From assembly GCA_011042705.1 (NCBI GenBank), contig DRBW01000183.1:1-10781 (forward strand): a DNA stretch of 10,781 bases, given 5' to 3'. Below the pieces are notes generated by a model. That model had not been told where the DNA came from and searched no databases. It was given only the letters and a program-made list of their open reading frames with translations. This DNA is from Caldifarciminota bacterium. Lineage in GTDB: Bacteria > Hydrothermota > Hydrothermia > B15-G9 > DRBW01. Below are positions 6,666 through 10,781 of this stretch, in pieces (position 1 is the stretch's first letter; the number at the start of each line of letters is the position of its first letter). The position numbers and the translations under genes are program-made.

Positions 6666-8560
6666 ACCTCTTCCTCATGGCAGTTCTGCTGTTTTCGCCG
6701 AGGGAGTGCTATCCCGGCAAACTCGCCCGCACTCCCCCGCCCCCCGAGTTCGACACGGTCCACAAATACGACGCACTTAAGTACTCCCTCGAGCTCTATC
6801 TCGATATCGATGGGGAGCAGATCGAAAAGGGAATCACGATAGTCAAGCTTCTGCCGATGGAATCGATGGATTCCCTTTACCTCAATTTCGCCGATCTCAC
6901 CGTCGATTCCGTCCTCTTCGGAGATGTCCCATTGCAATACACGCTCAGGGACACGGGTGATCAGCGAAAGCTCTGGATCTATTTCCCTTCCCCCATAGAC
7001 GATACAGTGGAGGTGAAAATAGTCTATCACGGATCACCTTCTACGGGCCTCTTCTTCGGCTCCATAACCTATGTGATGAACATCCCTCCGCCCTCCTGGA
7101 AACCGACCGGAGCGAGGCACTGGTTCCCCTGTTATGACGAGCCCTATGACAAGGCCCTCTCCGAGATAATACTGCACCTTCCCCAGGGAATGCGGGCCGT
7201 CGCCAACGGGTCCCTCGTCTCCTGCGACACGAGCGGACAGGAATGGACCTTTGATTGGATGGAGAATTATCCCATAGCAACCTACCTCATATCCTTCGCT
7301 GCCGCCGATTACGCGGTGATCCACGACACCCTCGACTATCAGGGTTACACAATGCCCATTCTGAATTACGTTCCTCATTCGGACTCGGCCCTCGCTGCCG
7401 AAGACTGGAGCAACCTTCCGGAAATACTGTCCTTCTTCTCCGACCTATTCGGTACTTACCCCTTTATCGGGGAAAAATACGGGATGGCGAAGCTCCCCCA
7501 CATGGGATGGGCGATGGAGAACCAGACCAACACCTTCTGGGCGATAACCACTCCGGGAAACCACCATTACGAGGCCACCGTGGCCCACGAAGCCTCACAT
7601 CAGTGGTGGGGGGACATGATCTCTCCCGCCCACTGGAAGGACGTCTGGCTAAATGAAGGCTTCGCCACGTACTGTGAGGCGCTGTACATGGATCACTGGT
7701 CCGGAGGGGTGCCTTACGAGAACTACATCGTGGAACTCATGTATTATTACCTTTCTCACGAAAACGACCCCATGGGCTACCCCATACCGATCTACGACCC
7801 GCCCGATCTATGGAATGCGACGACCTATGAAAAAGGTGCCTGTGTCCTTCACATGCTCCGCATGATCATCGGAGACAGCACCTTTTTCGGGCTCCTCAGG
7901 ACCTATGCCGACAGCTTCAGATATGGGAACGCAGAGACGGCGGATTTCACTTCTCTGGCCGAAAGCATCTCGGGGTCTGACCTGGACTGGTTCTTCGATG
8001 AGTGGCTCTACCATCCCGGACATCCATTTTACAGGGTCTACTGGTTTAAGGAAGGAGTCGCCCCCTGCACCCTTTCGATTCAGATAGAACAGGCTCAGAG
8101 CCACAACTACGGCGTGCCCACCTATAAGATGCCGATCGAATTCCTGGCCAAGTCGGGGGATCAGGAATTCCTCTTCACCCTCTGGGACAGCCTGGACTAT
8201 CAGGAATTCACGGTCGAGGTTCCCTTCTCGCCCGACAGCCTGAAGATGGATCCCCATCATAAGGTGCTCTGCCAGTACATCGTCACGTCGGTGAAAGAAG
8301 ATCCCTTCTCGGTCTACTGGCGGCCGCGGACGGTGAGAAACGCTGGCAATGAGCTCATCGTGGAACTCCCCCTTTCCTCCCATCGCGACGCTCTTCTGAA
8401 GGTATTCAGCACGTCGGGATCGCTCCTCTGGACCGGAAAATTCACGGGAAAGGAACGCATCAGGTTCAGGCCTTCTGAAAAATTGCCGTCGGGCATGTAC
8501 CTGTACGAGATCCTGCTCGGCGGGAAAGCCTTTACCGGCAAATTTATCTACCTGAAATGA
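6662..8560 (+). CDS. Secreted M1-family zinc aminopeptidase with C-terminal T9SS-like sorting domain
   Basis: This is a 632-residue protein. The zinc site is HEASH (309-313) with the third ligand E332 in NEGF, exactly the H-E-x-x-H-x18-E spacing of gluzincin family M1. GWAMEN (282-287) is the substrate-binding GxMEN-type loop, Y389 in TTYEKGA is the likely catalytic tyrosine, and RHWFPCYDEP (152-161) is a conserved N-terminal-domain block. The M1 body ends near 455. A beta region and a final domain of about 85 residues follow, closing with LPSGMYLYEI then GKFIYLK, the pattern of T9SS type A (Por) sorting tails. The N-terminus has a short hydrophobic run (LFLMAVLLF) without basic residues, so it is a weak signal peptide, but the strong Shine-Dalgarno sequence fixes the start. 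It probably removes N-terminal residues from peptides at the cell surface or outside the cell. It overlaps both neighbours by ATGA. Cleavage specificity is unknown. Confidence 0.95.
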   Translation: MNLFLMAVLLFSPRECYPGKLARTPPPPEFDTVHKYDALKYSLELYLDIDGEQIEKGITIVKLLPMESMDSLYLNFADLTVDSVLFGDVPLQYTLRDTGDQRKLWIYFPSPIDDTVEVKIVYHGSPSTGLFFGSITYVMNIPPPSWKPTGARHWFPCYDEPYDKALSEIILHLPQGMRAVANGSLVSCDTSGQEWTFDWMENYPIATYLISFAAADYAVIHDTLDYQGYTMPILNYVPHSDSALAAEDWSNLPEILSFFSDLFGTYPFIGEKYGMAKLPHMGWAMENQTNTFWAITTPGNHHYEATVAHEASHQWWGDMISPAHWKDVWLNEGFATYCEALYMDHWSGGVPYENYIVELMYYYLSHENDPMGYPIPIYDPPDLWNATTYEKGACVLHMLRMIIGDSTFFGLLRTYADSFRYGNAETADFTSLAESISGSDLDWFFDEWLYHPGHPFYRVYWFKEGVAPCTLSIQIEQAQSHNYGVPTYKMPIEFLAKSGDQEFLFTLWDSLDYQEFTVEVPFSPDSLKMDPHHKVLCQYIVTSVKEDPFSVYWRPRTVRNAGNELIVELPLSSHRDALLKVFSTSGSLLWTGKFTGKERIRFRPSEKLPSGMYLYEILLGGKAFTGKFIYLK

Positions 8561-9699
8561 AGATCACTGAAATAAAGTTTCCACGTATGATCATGGGGCC
8601 GGGCTCCCTGAGCAGGCTCGGCGCCGAAGCCGCGAGAACAGGGCGGCGGGCTCTGCTCGTTGCCGGCAAGAAATGGCTACGGGAGTCAGGGCTTCTCGAA
8701 AAGATCGTCTCAGACCTGAAGGAAAATGGCCTTGAGGTCCACCTTTTCGAGGGCACCGAGCCGAATCCCAAGTACGATTTCATAGACAGAGGGGGAAGAG
8801 AGGCTCGTGACAGGGGCTGCGACCTGATAATCGGCATCGGCGGGGGCAGCGTTATGGACGCCTCCAAGGGAATCGCCCTGGTCGCAGCTCAGGGCGGCAG
8901 TATCTGGGATTACGTGTATTACGGACCGGACAGGTCGAGAAAGCCCGAGAAAGCTCTGAAGATAATCCTCGTCCCAACCACCGCTGCGACGAGCTCCGAA
9001 TCCAACAGTTCCCTCGTGGTCAGCAACCCCGAAAAGAAGCAAAAAATGCCAGTATTCGGGCCTCCCCTCTTGCCAACCCTTTCCATAGTGGATCCGGAAC
9101 TCACCCTGTCCCTGTCGCCGGAGCTCACTGCCCTGGGCGCTGTGGACACTCTCTGCCACGTTATAGAGCCTTACCTGACCTCCCGTGAGCCCCAGTTCCT
9201 ATCCGATCGGATCGCCACCTCTCTTATCGAGACAGCCCTGATCTACTCGGCCGTCGCCGTCAAAAAGCCCGACGACATATATGCCAGAACACAACTTTCC
9301 TATGCGGCCAGCCTGGCGCTTTCTCCCTTTCCACGGGCAATGAGAGAAGGGGGTCTTCGCCTCCACTGGATCGAACACGTCCTTTCAGGACATTACGACT
9401 CAATTCCACACGCGAGGGGCCTCTCTCTCCTCCTGATCCCCTGGCTGAGGCGCAATATTGATTCTTTCCGACGGAGGCTGGAAGATCTCTCCGACGCCAT
9501 ATTCGGCAGGGCCGATGCCGACTTCTTTGTCGAAAAACTGGAAGAGTGGCTCAATTCTTCGGGACTGACCGGTCGTCTGCGTGATTTCGGCGTGAGAGAA
9601 GAGGATCTGGAAATCATGGCGTCCGATGTGGAGGAACTCTACCGATGGGGCGGCGGCGATGGGACCGAAGCCCTCGAAGTCCTCAGAGAGGCCTTCTGA
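8557..9699 (+). CDS. Iron-containing (group III) alcohol dehydrogenase
   Basis: The 380-residue protein has the family's full length. GIGGGSVMDASKGIA (93-107) is the dinucleotide-binding loop. The metal ligands expected by family alignment are D197 and H201 in GAVDTLCHVIEPYL, and H270 and H285 in LHWIEHVLSGHYDSIPHARG. The IEHxLS segment resembles NAD(P)H-dependent butanol dehydrogenases (BdhA/YqhD-like) more than FucO. The spacing between H270 and H285 is one residue longer than I recall for relatives, and PHG is here PHA, so the metal and activity may differ slightly. It likely interconverts an aldehyde and an alcohol in the cytoplasm with NAD(P)H; substrate unknown. The ATG overlaps the peptidase stop and there is no Shine-Dalgarno sequence, so translation is coupled. 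Its metabolic link to the upstream glycosyltransferase and peptidase is not obvious. Confidence 0.94.
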   Translation: MKITEIKFPRMIMGPGSLSRLGAEAARTGRRALLVAGKKWLRESGLLEKIVSDLKENGLEVHLFEGTEPNPKYDFIDRGGREARDRGCDLIIGIGGGSVMDASKGIALVAAQGGSIWDYVYYGPDRSRKPEKALKIILVPTTAATSSESNSSLVVSNPEKKQKMPVFGPPLLPTLSIVDPELTLSLSPELTALGAVDTLCHVIEPYLTSREPQFLSDRIATSLIETALIYSAVAVKKPDDIYARTQLSYAASLALSPFPRAMREGGLRLHWIEHVLSGHYDSIPHARGLSLLLIPWLRRNIDSFRRRLEDLSDAIFGRADADFFVEKLEEWLNSSGLTGRLRDFGVREEDLEIMASDVEELYRWGGGDGTEALEVLREAF

Positions 9700-9755
9700 G
9701 GCCAAATATGAAATTCTCTATTTCTCTCTGCCCCAGGCTGTTAGAAGCGGAAAAC

Positions 9756-9784
9756 TTGACTGTCTTTGTGGAAAAAGTTATATT
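9756..9784 (+). promoter_or_regulatory. Sigma-70-type promoter of the GNAT/FemAB-like gene
   Basis: The -35 is TTGACT (9756-9761, five of six), the spacer is exactly 17 nt, and the -10 is TATATT (9779-9784, five of six). It lies in the 93-nt gap after the alcohol dehydrogenase. The -10 ends 8 nt before the ATG at 9793, so the transcript should start near 9791 with a leader of about 2 nt. Confidence 0.75.
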
Positions 9785-9792
9785 GATAACGG

Positions 9793-10781
9793 ATGGCTGA
9801 TTTCAGGCTCTACATCGAAAAGGATCCCTCCTCTTTCTGGAGCCTGAAGGACGAGTGGACGTCCTTCCTGAACGAAATCCCCGGCACAAATCCCTTTCTG
9901 ACTCCTCACTGGGTGGGAATCTCCTACGAGTTCTTCTCCAGCGATCGTGAACTTTTCCTGGTGATCGTCAGGGACACCTCAGGCCGTTTCCTCGGCGTTG
10001 TGCCCTGGGCCCTGAGAAAGGTGAACGATCACGTGGAAATTGAGCACGCCGTCCCTGAGGACATCTGCCTTTATCTGGATTTCCCGATCGACCAGCGCTT
10101 CCGCTCCGACGTCCTGAAAGGTTCGCTTGAATTAGTGGAAAGGGAACATCCCGGGGCCAGGCTGTCCCTTAGATTTCCGTACATCAGGGAGGACTCCCCG
10201 AGCCTCTGGTCGCTTCAGAAGCTCCTGGACGAGAGAGGGATCGAGAGCGAAAAAATCGAGGCAGGCAGGCTTTACTACATGGATCTTCCCGACAATTACG
10301 AGGACTTCCTGTTCTCCCTGAAGAAACGAGAGAGAACACACCTCCAGAAGATGGAGAAAAGGGCCAGGAGAATTGCCGATATCCGCGAGATCGAGCTGCG
10401 CTCTCCGGAAGAAGTAAACAGGGGCCTCGACGTGTTCATGAGGCTCTACCGCCTTCAGATGGAGGAGACGGGAAATAGTCTTTCTCCGGGCTATGAGGCT
10501 TTCCTGCGCGAGATTTTCCTGGTTTTCTCCCAGCAATCCTGGGCTGCGCTCCATATACTGAATGCCGACGGATGGAACGTCGGAGCTATCCTGGCTCTCG
10601 AATTCCGTGGAAATACCTTCGTCTTCACGGGCGCGGAGGACCCTCAGGCGAGAGAGATATCTCCCCTGACGCTGCTCATGAACGGACTGATAAAAAGCTC
10701 GATTTCCAGGGGTGTGAAGAGAATAGAAATCCTGCAGGATGGCCTTCCGACCGGATTCTTCCCGCTGAAACAGGTGCGTTA
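9793..10781 (+). CDS. GNAT / FemAB-like acyltransferase (CelD/BcsL-type), partial at right edge
   Basis: The frame is open from the ATG at 9793 to the window end, 329 codons, with no stop reached. The N-terminal part has SLKDEWTSFL, then NPFLTPHW (33-40), and the strand FLVIVRDTSGRFLGVVPW (55-72). The second half has a basic helix, LKKRERTHLQKMEKRARR (176-193), then WNVGAILALEF and ISPLTLLMNGLIKSSISRG. This order matches the double-GNAT fold of the Acetyltransf_6/FemAB-like group, seen in CelD/BcsL-type proteins of polysaccharide and envelope gene clusters. Such proteins are thought to transfer acyl or aminoacyl groups; the substrate here is unknown. Relatives run about 340-380 residues, so most of the gene is probably present. 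There is no Shine-Dalgarno sequence, and the start is set by the adjacent promoter and the family N-terminus. No signal peptide or membrane helix is visible. Confidence 0.85.
   Translation, partial: MADFRLYIEKDPSSFWSLKDEWTSFLNEIPGTNPFLTPHWVGISYEFFSSDRELFLVIVRDTSGRFLGVVPWALRKVNDHVEIEHAVPEDICLYLDFPIDQRFRSDVLKGSLELVEREHPGARLSLRFPYIREDSPSLWSLQKLLDERGIESEKIEAGRLYYMDLPDNYEDFLFSLKKRERTHLQKMEKRARRIADIREIELRSPEEVNRGLDVFMRLYRLQMEETGNSLSPGYEAFLREIFLVFSQQSWAALHILNADGWNVGAILALEFRGNTFVFTGAEDPQAREISPLTLLMNGLIKSSISRGVKRIEILQDGLPTGFFPLKQVR

Noticed and set aside
7808..8383. A 191-codon minus-strand open frame inside the M1 peptidase gene
   Set aside because: It lies antisense to the continuous peptidase frame and has no start signals or recognisable domain.
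9690..9703. Possible terminator hairpin GGCCT-TCTG-AGGCC over the alcohol dehydrogenase stop codon
   Set aside because: The stem is only 5 bp and no T-run follows directly, so it is too weak to call an intrinsic terminator. It could still aid transcript ending before the next promoter.
10132..10554. A 140-codon minus-strand open frame at the right end
   Set aside because: The plus frame through the region is open for 329 codons and matches a FemAB/GNAT protein; the antisense product shows nothing.

Overview
The window is ordinary protein-coding chromosome from a bacterium. It holds nine genes packed almost without gaps, and there are no RNA genes, insertion sequences, CRISPR arrays or long repeats. 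Arginine is often AGG/AGA and isoleucine often ATA, a codon habit common in thermophiles. One secreted peptidase ends in what looks like a type IX secretion (T9SS) sorting tail. Together these suggest a diderm of the FCB group or a related candidate phylum, possibly thermophilic (for example a WOR-3/Hydrothermae-like lineage). This placement is inference, since the window has no rRNA or marker gene.

Positions 1-1427 (minus strand) carry a MoxR-type AAA+ ATPase followed 3 nt later by a DUF58 membrane protein that runs off the left edge. This is the standard MoxR-DUF58 pairing. A 126-bp divergent spacer (1428-1553) separates it from the plus-strand genes.

Positions 1554-5702 (plus) look like one operon of four genes: a HIT-family nucleotide hydrolase/phosphorylase, a SpoIID/LytB-domain protein with no visible signal peptide, a predicted TIM-barrel protein related to proteins annotated as U32-like peptidases, and a fold-type I PLP aminotransferase of the 2-aminoadipate/LysN type. 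Gaps are 4, 32 and 15 nt with the starts chosen here.

Positions 5754-9699 (plus) look like a second operon: a polyprenyl-phosphate-type GT2 glycosyltransferase with two C-terminal membrane helices, a secreted M1 zinc aminopeptidase with a T9SS-like tail, and an iron-type alcohol dehydrogenase. Both junctions are ATGA overlaps.

Position 9793 to the right edge (plus) is a third unit beginning with a FemAB/CelD-like GNAT protein, cut by the window end.

The most notable signal is promoter architecture. All three plus-strand units start with TTGAC[C/G/T], exactly 17 nt, then TAAAAT or TATATT, with the -10 element ending only 7-9 nt before the ATG. The predicted transcripts therefore begin at or within about 3 nt of the start codon, so they would be leaderless. 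Three internal operon genes instead have clear Shine-Dalgarno sequences. No wholly new multi-gene system is evident. The least explained parts are the U32-like protein paired with the aminotransferase, and the SpoIID protein with no export signal.
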